IMG/VR virus record: IMGVR_UViG_3300007770_000433
Span: 1 to 20,962 of that record
Direction: 5' to 3' (one strand)
Source of the DNA: a virus
Length of the DNA: 20,962 nucleotides
The stretch's first letter is position 1, and every line of letters starts with the position of its first letter. The position numbers were made by a program, and so were the translations under genes. Below are positions 10,501 through 15,795 of the stretch, in pieces. A model generated the notes under the pieces. It saw only the letters and a program-made list of their open reading frames with translations. It was not told where the DNA came from and ran no database searches.

Positions 10501-10585
10501 CGAGTTGAAGACAAGAGTTGATCAGGCAAGAGAGGACAAGGGCGAGTTTAGAAAAGCAACTGCCAACATAAAGAGGACGCTGTGA
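1535..10585 (+). CDS. giant phage polyvalent/internal virion protein with HExxH metallopeptidase-like motif (3016 aa)
   Basis: One uninterrupted 9051-base frame covers 43% of the window. What is seen: hydrophobic N-terminal segments near residues 142-155 and 293-308, the second preceded by a Glu/Gln helix (pattern E-x2-TEYAQ ... GALVGSLLG) that I associate with large phage polyvalent proteins; a long Lys/Glu-rich central half with apparent beta-rich modules (for example about 1467-1499); a zinc-peptidase motif HEVGVH with H1940, E1941 and H1944 and candidate third ligands E2000/E2001; a Lys/Glu coiled coil about 2316-2356; hydrophobic helices at about 2536-2556 and 2719-2769, resembling the C-terminal associated domain of such proteins (LPD38-like, from memory); and a basic coiled C-terminus. 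AGAGAG lies just before the ATG. Known of the class: virion-carried proteins delivered into the host. Ejection and peptidase activity are inferred; no lysozyme or transglycosylase motif was recognised. Confidence 0.88.
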   Translation: MVEYYREGALVGQEVPTTDTRTQYEIGMESPMGFQDIAPLATYQPSQRSDIGLAFSKGSRLLLGSGVTTFKGFTGSLLKEFGLEEAGARWLSDAYQSGLLMGMDVNEIDEQLKGPKNLGEIEDWKGAIAWGMNAVAEQVPNLMTTFAPAVIGTVIFKRPTLGTVGTLGAIDFLNTAEVYTDLLMETTESRPAVAASTGALMSLLDMIVPMRVLGKMGLGNDFASYFGKKIKDPRSGWPQMIGEMLANGAREGVTEYAQTMMEGMALNYVKENDKLFEFTQAQQEEQLEAGARGALVGSLLGIPISYAGRSARKKAKEYSNDALDDLVNKNINANKEDEAALGGEGFVLHGDTTVVSTAEKRILDEEGKRLFKEPLRSEWVVNSKGEQILRPNSEYERFLRTGEIEPIRFGEIARRFQAIEKGEDFMVTPEEAEVYRRKGIEIRKLIEKFNDQDRVNEINKKATARLKRLGIDAIYNYNVKSHDPEISWLRRKAVQDRYDPEPVVPTGDPSERPLTINPTTISRLLRIGKEKRARKAADTTARMQQPSEEKYKYKATDPIVATVKGKQRLPLGLPQQEDRDQRTTSEAKKLGWSIDNTTLVVTSTGDAKQKNNKNEYRSVYENPEYIVKKASPEGPTTADSATTLSISDWVVIDKSDGSVIKRVPAGKTTREQFNKSVEAGKPIFPVEIYMEGESNLRQLINEFADTTYDPRVEPQEVSDLESRSLEQLLSVTEKIIPTVGNKIRLFNKKKGVFSDDIVYTLDEPIKKITNKKTGAIGKRYVVTPVAGGVQKVIDLYPKKAPTVEETKKAKEVLETKRKEGTETKIRKPDESLKGDYIFVDHLRFAQLLREYDETRTTDEEAYVQDPLRTEEDRQEFLAEARKDEQYDVDVTDTGIEIERIEPKPDESGKTLLAGEQVQSNRQVLVEELNKNKKFKQNLIKVLTRLEFWNARAAKLSKQTTDAEKKGIISDETFEDDVPSDFDFLEKRTIGKKETSIQAFFNKKEKNFALLAGSDLDNIKKWVAKYARETSKQINKNIEDGIISEKDYANKELEVGRYIDEQVGVITAREKPETTRQEGIDVTAIDPRTGLRPTPETFRVKLTPSAAKKYGLAPNVFYEWETFSFPQWGESRDDFIKVAGQLVRQVRRGAESSEIVNVEKKRTIKKIKRDDFIETDPSVLPNTVPNKEGIDQAFIDPKSGVFIVRRAVDVGEGASRYDMYDFEVYLTYNDKLEYQGKIQNLNETLVEYEAMYVPTEEGPLTTALVKKIIPVQVYIEAIRTRPPGKIKKKKIKELITTDRFGTKDEVVQKISSGDLQRVLKLKDAKVKVKVSPSIVAKINSERKNLGMNPIETDAEFDVSLSRKSDNVIVNYEGSIREIKASSVVELSVESFVPNRVGAIEQYTTYLERTPETRGARLIASFKGESGQDMIAYSDFLEEMYGDTAHKYGMFGTERENMVEARTREFDKHSGEKVMLTLSGGQEIVGTITGVSDGTIRFYYPKTVKPVEIDVLNVERFQPLLKKPTYVAQEAVDDSIKISGNMVVFSPATPEKREFQTEDESPLKVQVFLRKDGTYRITVDGVTEETDLSAKGTVDFLNDLNKSSKGNINVYKLPDGIRKIEVAPVSLQIADKIDQGFVGPMPKDNMIRFVFEVGGEKINPLTGTIEKKGYGKDVSYETVADPLTGLKYKRRSDLVEAVSDNDVNALEKDVDKELTPTVKALGKVIEEVNKAEQIALEEKENNIQRDNYTARILPYEEVSSKPFSILPIGQEFVDRKGTQWEVALHDGRNTYLKFIGGKAPEFNFKLNYKGKNDEGKFEEGMEIAVFSGSTPSAMRVEVQLEDKSIGYDKYSIVNPVPADGTGSMSYNTGLTPNRFKELLGPLVGKLNVARLVNKGLIKIVQNQSDVPNAPLELGVKSVTRNGELIFITNNIREEEIMPVYIHEVGVHIGLKDFFSKYFPSLIEEVKLKRQDKAWADAFKNAEMVANQFTFTDSIARENFVAEEAMGYYIESTNNFKDSLWQKLIDAFNRSVAKIKMWFNKKLSNEEIVSFIRGAVRGMSERNFEDALNKVDEQYYSVANAGERAVDYLGGAVQDKLKDIDSARQTNYVQKSNAVWGSVKKFFDPFVALPKARLFRQMRSLLHGDLGKIEALGKAVIKNFADLTEAQNEELFKFFTTKGHVIDEKTVTNADLRRKAQALKIEIENIADAGLLRGIFPEASMEQLEELRGAYLPRVYMYWLLKSDERQPGQRTLGSMRYVKKREDELVEELADLWGQQKDVQYLLYRAVTVPQQDMAIIDFLSALSKRIAFSDTDEFRILNENIATKKEQIKEAKKAKDEEKVKSLNKELKDLNTAKKNFAGPRTQMGDTPWVMPNQWIEIEFTYRGKTVKQRTTLASLNNQINDLQEHLRLSNKVLKESAKETIQKRIADLEMARFNFFQSIEPSIKSKDEVAGKDQQEKILQPYYSSEYDINNFRRIPDNHKYGSMAGLWVRKEIHDDLVGNSDMVYGEANMFQKLFLPYGRHAKLVSIYKMMKVPMNPPTVVRNFVSNLVLLQLIGGVPFHKQPALLSAALKELRGMDSGKVFTHSTQKDENGNPRKFTAYELAKEQGISASTLTSAEMKKLEEVFQHMEKDGIWSIATGGKKVWNKLAGFSGDLYQNIELLGKVMAIMHKLETKSQRAELQDILANSDTPELSIEDIAIQESNRILFDYSEVHPFVRGARSSFLGAPFITFQVKVLPELLKVAIKHPYRFLPYAMMLGGMQAVFGSIPWVDDDWDKLEKLLPEWTKDNTMVFLPWKDSNGNIQAVDLSYFFPWSFYTQTFSHLRQGEFSRALVEGGIMGPMFQMATAISTGIDPWSQRPISNENDPLSDRVFDKMSYMNSMIMPPWLTRTGIVSLSSLGEAMFRLDPREVEGKLADLMLGRENVFGEPRRSFMGVLGAAVGLNPYAVSPKARSRQLRRFDVDIRKLESEIDYVKTNRKLSKNERVRKVNELKTRVDQAREDKGEFRKATANIKRTL

Positions 10586-10818
10586 GATTGGTATGCGTAG
10601 AATGGTTAGACATCTACGCATCAGCAGGGTGGGAAAAAGAAGATGAGATAGAGCCGCAAAACTTTTGGTCTGTCGGATACCTCATCGTTAAAGACTCAAG
10701 GGTGCTGAAGATTGCCAACACCAAGGATGCGGAGGGCAACTACTTTGGCATAACTGCCTTCCCCATCGGTTGCGTGGTGTCCATTACTGATATTCCCTCG
10801 ACAGTTTCCGCTGAGTAA
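10582..10818 (+). CDS. small hypothetical phage protein (78 aa, GTG start)
   Basis: I do not recognise a family. The 78 residues begin MRLVCVEWLD and form an apparent small alpha/beta fold: a short N-terminal strand, an acidic Trp-containing loop (GWEKEDEIEPQNFW), then strands around residues 31-46 and 52-68. It is soluble, with no signal peptide or Cys cluster. The GTG start overlaps the giant gene's TGA (GTGA) and is preceded by AGAGGA four bases upstream, so the start is well supported and probably coupled. Its last 35 bases overlap, on the opposite strand, the end of the metallophosphoesterase gene. Function unknown; as the last gene of the rightward structural block it need not be structural. 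Confidence 0.8.
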   Translation: MRLVCVEWLDIYASAGWEKEDEIEPQNFWSVGYLIVKDSRVLKIANTKDAEGNYFGITAFPIGCVVSITDIPSTVSAE

Positions 10819-11566
10819 CGGCGACTATCTCGTCGTAGTAACCCTCACCATCTAGTTGGTTTAACATAATCACTCCTCTCCACCACTGATGCTCAGTGTC
10901 TCTGCACCAGTTCTCAGAGTACTTGGGGTGACTATAGCATCCGGCACTAAGACCGAATATTTTCTGACCGTCAGGCCTCGTCTGTTCAGAATGGTTGTAC
11001 AAATGGGTGTGACCCTGTACCGCACTACAGTGTAGTTTAGAAACCAGCGTGAAGCCAAGGTGGACGCTACTGATGGGCCTTCCAGATATGCCAGAGGTAA
11101 AGTAGTGGCTGAAGGATATCCCTGCTACAGTCAGTACTGACTTGAATGCAGTAACCTTCCATCCGTTCTTCTCGTACTGTAGGTCACTGATACCAATGGC
11201 TCCATCTAACTCAGGCGCAGAGTTAGTCGCCCTGCTGATGCGATCCTCATGGTTGCCAAGACACATGTGCATCTTGGGCTTGTACTGCTTGTCCTTGTTC
11301 TTCCTCTTCTGGGCGTTGTGCGCCCTCAACGGTTCCATAAGTTTCTCTTGGGCTTCAATACAACTCTGTATATCTTTCTTGTAACGTTTGCCTTCAAAGC
11401 CTTTGGTTCCCTTGTCATAGGAAGACAGCGATGGCATGTCAGCAAAGTCACCCAGACATACTATGTACTCTGGCTTGTGTTCCACAATGAAATTACCCAG
11501 ATGGGTAAACCTCTCATTGTCATAGTCTGGGTTGGTATGTGCATCAGGAATTATAAGAAGGTTCAT
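10784..11566 (-). CDS. calcineurin-like metallophosphoesterase
   Basis: The 260-residue protein carries the full set of calcineurin-like dinuclear metal motifs in order: D8-x-H10 (PDAH), G39-D40-x2-D43 (GDFAD), G104-N-H-E107 (GNHE), H154 (SHYF) and G185-H-T-H188 (GHTH). The family hydrolyses phosphomonoesters or phosphodiesters, including nucleic acids and cyclic nucleotides, with two divalent metals. Spacing between the motifs is normal apart from a Lys-rich stretch at about 85-98. There is no signal peptide, so it should act in the cytoplasm. The ATG has GGAG eight bases upstream and overlaps the stop of the Cys-cluster gene as ATGA. It is the last gene of the leftward operon. Its substrate cannot be read from sequence; a role in nucleic acid processing is suggested by the neighbours only. 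Confidence 0.93.
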   Translation of the reverse strand: MNLLIIPDAHTNPDYDNERFTHLGNFIVEHKPEYIVCLGDFADMPSLSSYDKGTKGFEGKRYKKDIQSCIEAQEKLMEPLRAHNAQKRKNKDKQYKPKMHMCLGNHEDRISRATNSAPELDGAIGISDLQYEKNGWKVTAFKSVLTVAGISFSHYFTSGISGRPISSVHLGFTLVSKLHCSAVQGHTHLYNHSEQTRPDGQKIFGLSAGCYSHPKYSENWCRDTEHQWWRGVIMLNQLDGEGYYDEIVAVTQRKLSREYQ

Positions 11567-11889
11567 TTAGCGATCTCCAATACCTTGTTGTACTGTTCCC
11601 TGTTGTTACTGACCTTGGCCCATGCGACACAGTTAAAGTCCCTGCACATTTGAGGTCGCTCCTCGTATATGCCACACTTGTAGTTGTCTACTAGGTGAGA
11701 GCATCTAATCTTGATGCCAGTTTCTGTGGCTTCAATGTGGTCATGCTTTTCTACTATGGCATGTAACCACTGCATCTTCCTTGGGTCTTTCCAACTGGGG
11801 TTGATTTCAATCTCGCAACATAAAGCGCACTTGGTACACAGGCTCTCAGTTATGTCGCTCTCTTGTAGAGGCCAAGGGGAATTAGCCAT
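11563..11889 (-). CDS. YkgJ-family Cys-cluster (putative zinc/iron-chelating) protein
   Basis: The 108-residue protein has the family's Cys pattern: CxxCxxCC at C18, C21, C24, C25, then C63, and C72-x-I-Y-x3-RP-x2-C82-x4-C87. The family (YkgJ, UPF0153) is annotated as putative zinc- or iron-binding, and most members have no assigned reaction. It is a bare domain with no fusion, transmembrane segment or signal. The ATG shares a base with the stop of the upstream gene (TAATG) and there is no clear ribosome binding site, so translation probably depends on coupling. The 3' end overlaps the phosphoesterase start (ATGA). It lies two genes downstream of the reductase, but a functional link is speculation. 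Confidence 0.88.
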   Translation of the reverse strand: MANSPWPLQESDITESLCTKCALCCEIEINPSWKDPRKMQWLHAIVEKHDHIEATETGIKIRCSHLVDNYKCGIYEERPQMCRDFNCVAWAKVSNNREQYNKVLEIAK

Positions 11890-12362
11890 TAGGTGTATAG
11901 TTCATCTATAGGACGCAATTTATCTTGAGTTAATGTATACCCCGGCCCATGCCCCAAGTCGTTTATATTTTTATCAGATAGTAATTCATCTTTTAAGGCA
12001 AACCCCCTTATGATATAATCTGGAAACACTCCTGTTACCAACAGGTAAACATCAACCTCTTCCGATCTTGTGTTTAACTTGGCAACTAATTTTCCAGTTT
12101 TGTACTTTGTTGTTTTTACATCTATCTTTATCCCTCTATACTTAATATCCCAACCAGAGTCAGGCTCAAGTATCAGGCTTGGGTATACATTTAATACTTT
12201 GCTTGCGGCTATTTCCCCGCCAATGCCCTCAAGATCAGTTTGTTCTGATGATTGTTTTCCTATCTGTTGATCCGGTCTGCCATTTTTTCTAGCCAGTTCG
12301 TACCTTTGCTTTGCTAAAGTTTTACATACAACCTGTTCACCGAAGTTTAGAGATACGTTCAT
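11889..12362 (-). CDS. PD-(D/E)xK nuclease-like protein (157 aa)
   Basis: A restriction-endonuclease-like core is visible: a helix with E50 (GIGGEIAASKVL), D72 (GWDIKYRG) and the signature D81-V-K83-T-T on the next strand. This E...D...DxK arrangement is that of the PD-(D/E)xK superfamily, which includes Holliday junction resolvases, repair nucleases and phage exonucleases. The N-terminal 40 residues are Lys/Arg/Gln-rich and could bind DNA. It sits between the reductase and the YkgJ-like gene; six bases separate its ATG from the reductase stop, and no ribosome binding site stands at good spacing. The region is AT-rich compared with the reductase (see findings), suggesting a later insertion. 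Nuclease activity is inferred from motif order; the exact subfamily is unknown. Confidence 0.75.
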   Translation of the reverse strand: MNVSLNFGEQVVCKTLAKQRYELARKNGRPDQQIGKQSSEQTDLEGIGGEIAASKVLNVYPSLILEPDSGWDIKYRGIKIDVKTTKYKTGKLVAKLNTRSEEVDVYLLVTGVFPDYIIRGFALKDELLSDKNINDLGHGPGYTLTQDKLRPIDELYT

Positions 12363-12368
12363 TGTGTT

Positions 12369-14219
12369 TCACAGTTCACAAGCACCTCCTGTGCAGGCAA
12401 ACTCCTGACTGCTAGTGGTAACGTCCTCTTCCTCAAGGATCAAGTCCCAGTCAATCTCCTTTGGTATCTGCTTGGCTCTCTCTTTGTACTCTGTTTCATC
12501 ACAGTCCTCATAGGGAGCAGACTCATACGAGTGAGCCTCGTCTGCGCTAGGCAGGAAGGACACGCCAGATACAATATCAAAGTTGTGCCACACCCATGCG
12601 CCTACCTCTACCCACTCATGCTCCTTGACGTAGATAGTGACTGACGGTTTGTGTTCGCACCAGTGTATAGAGAATCTCTTCCATATCTCAAGATGCTCCA
12701 AGGCTGACAGGTCATGTCGGGTCAGAGACTTCTTGGGAGACTTCTGAGGGAACTCAAACACCCAAGCCTCTGCATTGTATGGGTCAGTGTGGTGCGGTAT
12801 TCCAGAGTCAATGAGGGCCTGTGATAGAGGGTCTTTCTTATCGTTGCGAACCCTCCGAATCAGGTGTGAATTGTAGCGAGGGTGTATCCCTGATGCACTG
12901 TTCACAAGTTGGCTGACCGTACCTGACGGCTTGACACAAGTGATGGCGGTACTCTCTGGGATTCCAAGTTTCTTTGCCCACTGTTTGTTTACCCTGATAG
13001 CGTGAGTCTTGAGAGACTCCAACTCATCTGCACTGGCGTTCATAACAACAGGGCAATCCATGATACCTGTCAGGCTAACGCCAAGCAGTCTCTCTTCCTC
13101 AGTGTTCCTCTTCCATGCGGGAGACAGATACCTAAAGTCAGTTAACGTGGACTGTAGAGTGCCAATGATAGTGGCGATCTCTACCTTGTTCTTGATGTCC
13201 TCAAGCGTATCGCCCTCTCTGCATACAGCCTCCGACAGATTACAGAATTGCTTTGGCCTGAGAATAATCTCAGAGCAGGGGTTGCAACCGAACTCATAGT
13301 CGCTGTCTCTGCGCTCTGGAACCATGCTCTTTGCGGCTTCACGATTGAAGATGCCACGCTCCCCACTGCGACTCTCGTACAGGGCAGTCCACTCACGCAG
13401 GAATACACCCATGTCAGGCTTCTCTGTATAGCATACGCTGTTGTTCGCCAAAGCCCTTTGAGGATTCTCAGCCCACCACTGACCAGACTTGGCATGACGC
13501 ATACGATCATCAGTCAGATTGGACAGCGAGATAGTGGCTGATCTACGCACACCACCGACTACCACTGACTCCCCGATAAAGCACACCAGATCGTGACACT
13601 CTATGGAGTTTAGTCTCCTGCCTGATGCTCCCCTGAACACGCTGACAAAGTGCCGGAACAGTTTTTCCAGTGGCTCTGGGCCTGATGCCCTGCCCCCGAA
13701 TGTCTTGAGCCTAGCACCCGCAGGCCTGATCTTGGACACATCCCATGTGGGAACCTGCCCCGCATACAACAGGCTGACCAGTTCCTTGAGGGCCTTTGCC
13801 CACCCAATCTTGCTATCCCTTACAACGATAACCGAATCGCTGTCGTGGAACTCATCTGCTACGTGAGGTAGCATGTTTATGTAGCCTCGCTCCACACTAA
13901 AGCCAACTCCTGTGCCACACATGAGAACATACATGCACTCATCGAATGCTCTTGGGCTGTCGATAGGAAGGTACGAGCAGTTATATCCGGCGACTGCATC
14001 CCTGTCCAATGCTTTACCCGCAGTCATCATGCACCTCATGCTAGGCATGACATCCATGTTAATGATGGCATCACGCACAGGCCCCAGATTAATGGACGTT
14101 CTGTTCTGGAAGAAGTCTACGTAACGCTCGACTGTCTCTTCCCATGTCTCCCTGCGCTTCTGCTCATCCAGATACTTGGCGTACCTAGACTTGTGTATAA
14201 ACTTTTGATACTCGTTCAT
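12369..14219 (-). CDS. nrdJ: adenosylcobalamin-dependent (class II) ribonucleoside-triphosphate reductase
   Basis: Makes deoxynucleotides from ribonucleotides using an adenosylcobalamin-generated thiyl radical. At 616 residues it is shorter than the monomeric Lactobacillus leichmannii enzyme (739). All catalytic residues can be placed against that enzyme: redox pair C81 and C326 (C119/C419), thiyl-radical C315 with N313 and E317 in NPCSEI (N406, C408, E410), and a C-terminal reducing pair C609/C614 in CTGGAC (C731/C736). The 11-residue spacing C315-C326 and the 5-residue spacing C609-C614 are identical to the reference. No intein or frameshift interrupts it. The ATG overlaps the preceding stop as ATGA, with AGGGG eleven bases upstream. 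Phages commonly carry such genes to feed DNA synthesis. Class assignment is firm; oxygen independence and B12 need follow from the class. Confidence 0.95.
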   Translation of the reverse strand: MNEYQKFIHKSRYAKYLDEQKRRETWEETVERYVDFFQNRTSINLGPVRDAIINMDVMPSMRCMMTAGKALDRDAVAGYNCSYLPIDSPRAFDECMYVLMCGTGVGFSVERGYINMLPHVADEFHDSDSVIVVRDSKIGWAKALKELVSLLYAGQVPTWDVSKIRPAGARLKTFGGRASGPEPLEKLFRHFVSVFRGASGRRLNSIECHDLVCFIGESVVVGGVRRSATISLSNLTDDRMRHAKSGQWWAENPQRALANNSVCYTEKPDMGVFLREWTALYESRSGERGIFNREAAKSMVPERRDSDYEFGCNPCSEIILRPKQFCNLSEAVCREGDTLEDIKNKVEIATIIGTLQSTLTDFRYLSPAWKRNTEEERLLGVSLTGIMDCPVVMNASADELESLKTHAIRVNKQWAKKLGIPESTAITCVKPSGTVSQLVNSASGIHPRYNSHLIRRVRNDKKDPLSQALIDSGIPHHTDPYNAEAWVFEFPQKSPKKSLTRHDLSALEHLEIWKRFSIHWCEHKPSVTIYVKEHEWVEVGAWVWHNFDIVSGVSFLPSADEAHSYESAPYEDCDETEYKERAKQIPKEIDWDLILEEEDVTTSSQEFACTGGACEL

Positions 14220-14497
14220 AACGTGACAGGCCCCTCGTCTACTTCGATCTCCAACTTGGCTATCTCAGACATTGGGATGATCCACTTGCTGTTATCGGCA
14301 AGGCCTATCTCATACACGGTGATGTCCTTGAAGGTACTCTTGGATGCCATGTCTTGCGCTAGTACCTCCTGCTTTCTGTTTGATTTCTTGGCCCAACATA
14401 TGGCCCCGATATCTATGATCACTGGATATTGCTGAAGGATCACAGTCCTTGTTCCCTGTGACCGTTTAAAAAACCTTACTTCTCTGTAAAATGACAT
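14216..14497 (-). CDS. hypothetical phage protein upstream of nrdJ (93 aa)
   Basis: I do not recognise a family. The 93 residues start MSFYREVRFFKRS with a basic N-terminus, followed by an alternating hydrophobic pattern (TVILQQYPVIIDIGAICW) that looks like strands rather than a membrane helix, and end acidic (EIEVDEGPVTL). It has one Cys. The ATG has GAGGA six bases upstream, inside the end of the previous gene, giving a 22-base overlap. The stop overlaps the nrdJ start (ATGA), so the two are probably coupled. A role beside the reductase is possible from position only; it shows no glutaredoxin or thioredoxin CxxC motif. Confidence 0.72.
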   Translation of the reverse strand: MSFYREVRFFKRSQGTRTVILQQYPVIIDIGAICWAKKSNRKQEVLAQDMASKSTFKDITVYEIGLADNSKWIIPMSEIAKLEIEVDEGPVTL

Positions 14498-14679
14498 TCA
14501 AGTTCCTCGTAATCGTCTTTCAGATTCTTTTTGATTGCGTACTCTATGTACTCTTCAAGAGAGACTCCCCAAAAACTTTTGAATACATCGCTCCAGTTTT
14601 TTGAGGAGTCTTTTCTCGACTTACGGTAGCAGTATCTAGCAAATGAATACTTCATATGCTCTGCTAGGTCATAGTTCAA
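14476..14679 (-). CDS. small hypothetical protein (67 aa, uncertain TTG start)
   Basis: I do not recognise a family. The product is small, helical-looking and charged, with a basic N-terminal half (RYCYRKSRKDSSKNW) and an acidic C-terminal half. The frame opens at TTG 14679, ten bases after the ssb stop, with AAGG only three bases before it, which is closer than usual. The next candidate is ATG 14655, giving 59 residues but with a weak ribosome binding site. The 3' end overlaps the next gene by 22 bases. It fills the gap between ssb and the gene before nrdJ in the same direction, which supports it being real. It is AT-rich, like the other short unknown genes here. Confidence 0.6.
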   Translation of the reverse strand: MNYDLAEHMKYSFARYCYRKSRKDSSKNWSDVFKSFWGVSLEEYIEYAIKKNLKDDYEELECHFTEK

Positions 14680-14689
14680 TGACCTTACA

Positions 14690-15061
14690 TTAGAAGGGAA
14701 TATCCTCTCCCTTCTCGACTACATCAGCGGTGTGCTTCTCTCCTCCTGCACCTCCTAGCATCTGCATTGTGTACCCTGTGATCTCTGTTACGTACCTCTT
14801 GATTCCCTCCTTGTCCTCATATGAACGGTTAGCAATTCTTCCCTCGACATAGATTTGTGATCCCTTGTTTACGTACTGCTTGATTACATCGGCAGTCTTA
14901 CCAAAGAACACAACCCTGTGCCAATCGGTTGTCTTGTTTTCACCGTAACCGCTGTTGGTTGCCAGTGAGAAAGACGCTACTGTGTCTCCCGATTTAGTCT
15001 CGCGGAACTCAGGTTCCTTGCCAACGTGACCCACTAATATCGCTTTGTTTACGCTTGCCAT
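14690..15061 (-). CDS. ssb: single-stranded DNA-binding protein
   Basis: Coats ssDNA during replication and recombination. The 123-residue protein has a full bacterial-type OB fold: N-terminal strand VNKAILVGHVGKEPEFRET, the segment VASFSLATNSGY, TDWHRVVFFGKTADVIKQYV and KGSQIYVEGRIANRSY. A short linker follows, then the acidic tip EDIPF at the C-terminus, which in bacterial SSB recruits partner proteins. It is shorter than E. coli SSB (178 residues) because the linker is short, as in many phages. The ATG has GAGGT ten bases upstream and overlaps the end of the exonuclease gene by 13 bases. It lies between the exonuclease and nrdJ. The intact DIPF tip suggests it can bind SSB-interacting partners, host or phage. 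Confidence 0.96.
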   Translation of the reverse strand: MASVNKAILVGHVGKEPEFRETKSGDTVASFSLATNSGYGENKTTDWHRVVFFGKTADVIKQYVNKGSQIYVEGRIANRSYEDKEGIKRYVTEITGYTMQMLGGAGGEKHTADVVEKGEDIPF

Positions 15062-15795
15062 CTAGCATCATACCTCTTGGTTAGTTTCCATAATTGTAAG
15101 GCCGCTTCAAACATACTAAACAGCCTCCCTCTTTCTTCCCATTGGTGTTCTGCTACATAACCGGGAGAAGAAAACGATACAAAAAGGTTGAGGAGTTTCC
15201 TGCCTCCACCTATCCCGTGATTGTAAGCCGCCAGTTGTACACCATAAGAGTCGTACACATCAGGCTTCTTACCTTCATCCAAAACTTCCTTGGTCTTGAA
15301 GTCAACCACCCACTCATCAGAGTACACATCTATCTTACCTCCGTACCCCATTGGGTGAGCGAATGACTTCTCCACCTTCCAGTCCTGATCGCCACAAACT
15401 TCTTTCATCTTTGCGAGAGTCTGCATGACCATGTGTATTTCGTTTGGGTCTTGTGATCCACAACTTCCAGTGAGTAGTTGTTGTTCAATCAGGTTGTGCA
15501 TGTACGTCCCTCTCTCAGCAGACTTTATCGAATGCTCTTTGGACAATGCAAACACACGCTTCTTGAACGCTGACTCCTCTTCATCCCAGAACTGTCTTGA
15601 TTCTAGCATTGACCCAAACAACTGGTCTTGAAAGTATCTGTTCAAACCGGGAGAGGCAACCACATCTTTCCAAACGGTAGACACGGAAGGAACCCAATCA
15701 TGTTTACGAGCGTCACGCAAGGTGGTATTACGCATACCTGTCTTGCCCTCAATTTCGTAATGCGGGTTGCCTTCCTTGTCATACCAGTGACTCAT
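15049..15795 (-). CDS. RecB/Cas4-like PD-(D/E)xK exonuclease (248 aa)
   Basis: Predicted DNA exonuclease of the RecB-like PD-(D/E)xK group. Motifs, numbered from MSHW: the helix RGTYMHNLIEQ with H100, G153-K-I-D156 on a strand, D165-F-K167-T-K as the catalytic signature, and Q187-x3-Y191 (QLAAY), the QxxxY box that marks RecB-type nucleases. I chose ATG 15795 because GGAG sits nine bases before it and because it gives the ATGA overlap (15792-15795) that recurs in this operon; an in-frame TTG at 15810 would add five residues. No Cys quartet of Cas4 iron-sulphur type is present (only two Cys). With SSB and an annealing-protein candidate beside it, it may resect ends for phage recombination or degrade host DNA; both are inference. 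Confidence 0.88.
   Translation of the reverse strand: MSHWYDKEGNPHYEIEGKTGMRNTTLRDARKHDWVPSVSTVWKDVVASPGLNRYFQDQLFGSMLESRQFWDEEESAFKKRVFALSKEHSIKSAERGTYMHNLIEQQLLTGSCGSQDPNEIHMVMQTLAKMKEVCGDQDWKVEKSFAHPMGYGGKIDVYSDEWVVDFKTKEVLDEGKKPDVYDSYGVQLAAYNHGIGGGRKLLNLFVSFSSPGYVAEHQWEERGRLFSMFEAALQLWKLTKRYDARWQA

Noticed and set aside
10805-10835. Short hairpin (CGAC/GTCG) at the convergent junction as a terminator
   Set aside because: Only four base pairs and no T tract on either strand.
11249-11653. 134-codon plus-strand frame with hydrophobic stretches
   Set aside because: Lies opposite the phosphoesterase and YkgJ-like genes, whose motifs are complete; the hydrophobic pattern is the reverse complement of their Lys/Glu-rich parts.
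12369-14219. Possible intein in the reductase, a frequent insertion site
   Set aside because: The protein is shorter than its reference, with active-site spacings intact and no splicing-block motifs.
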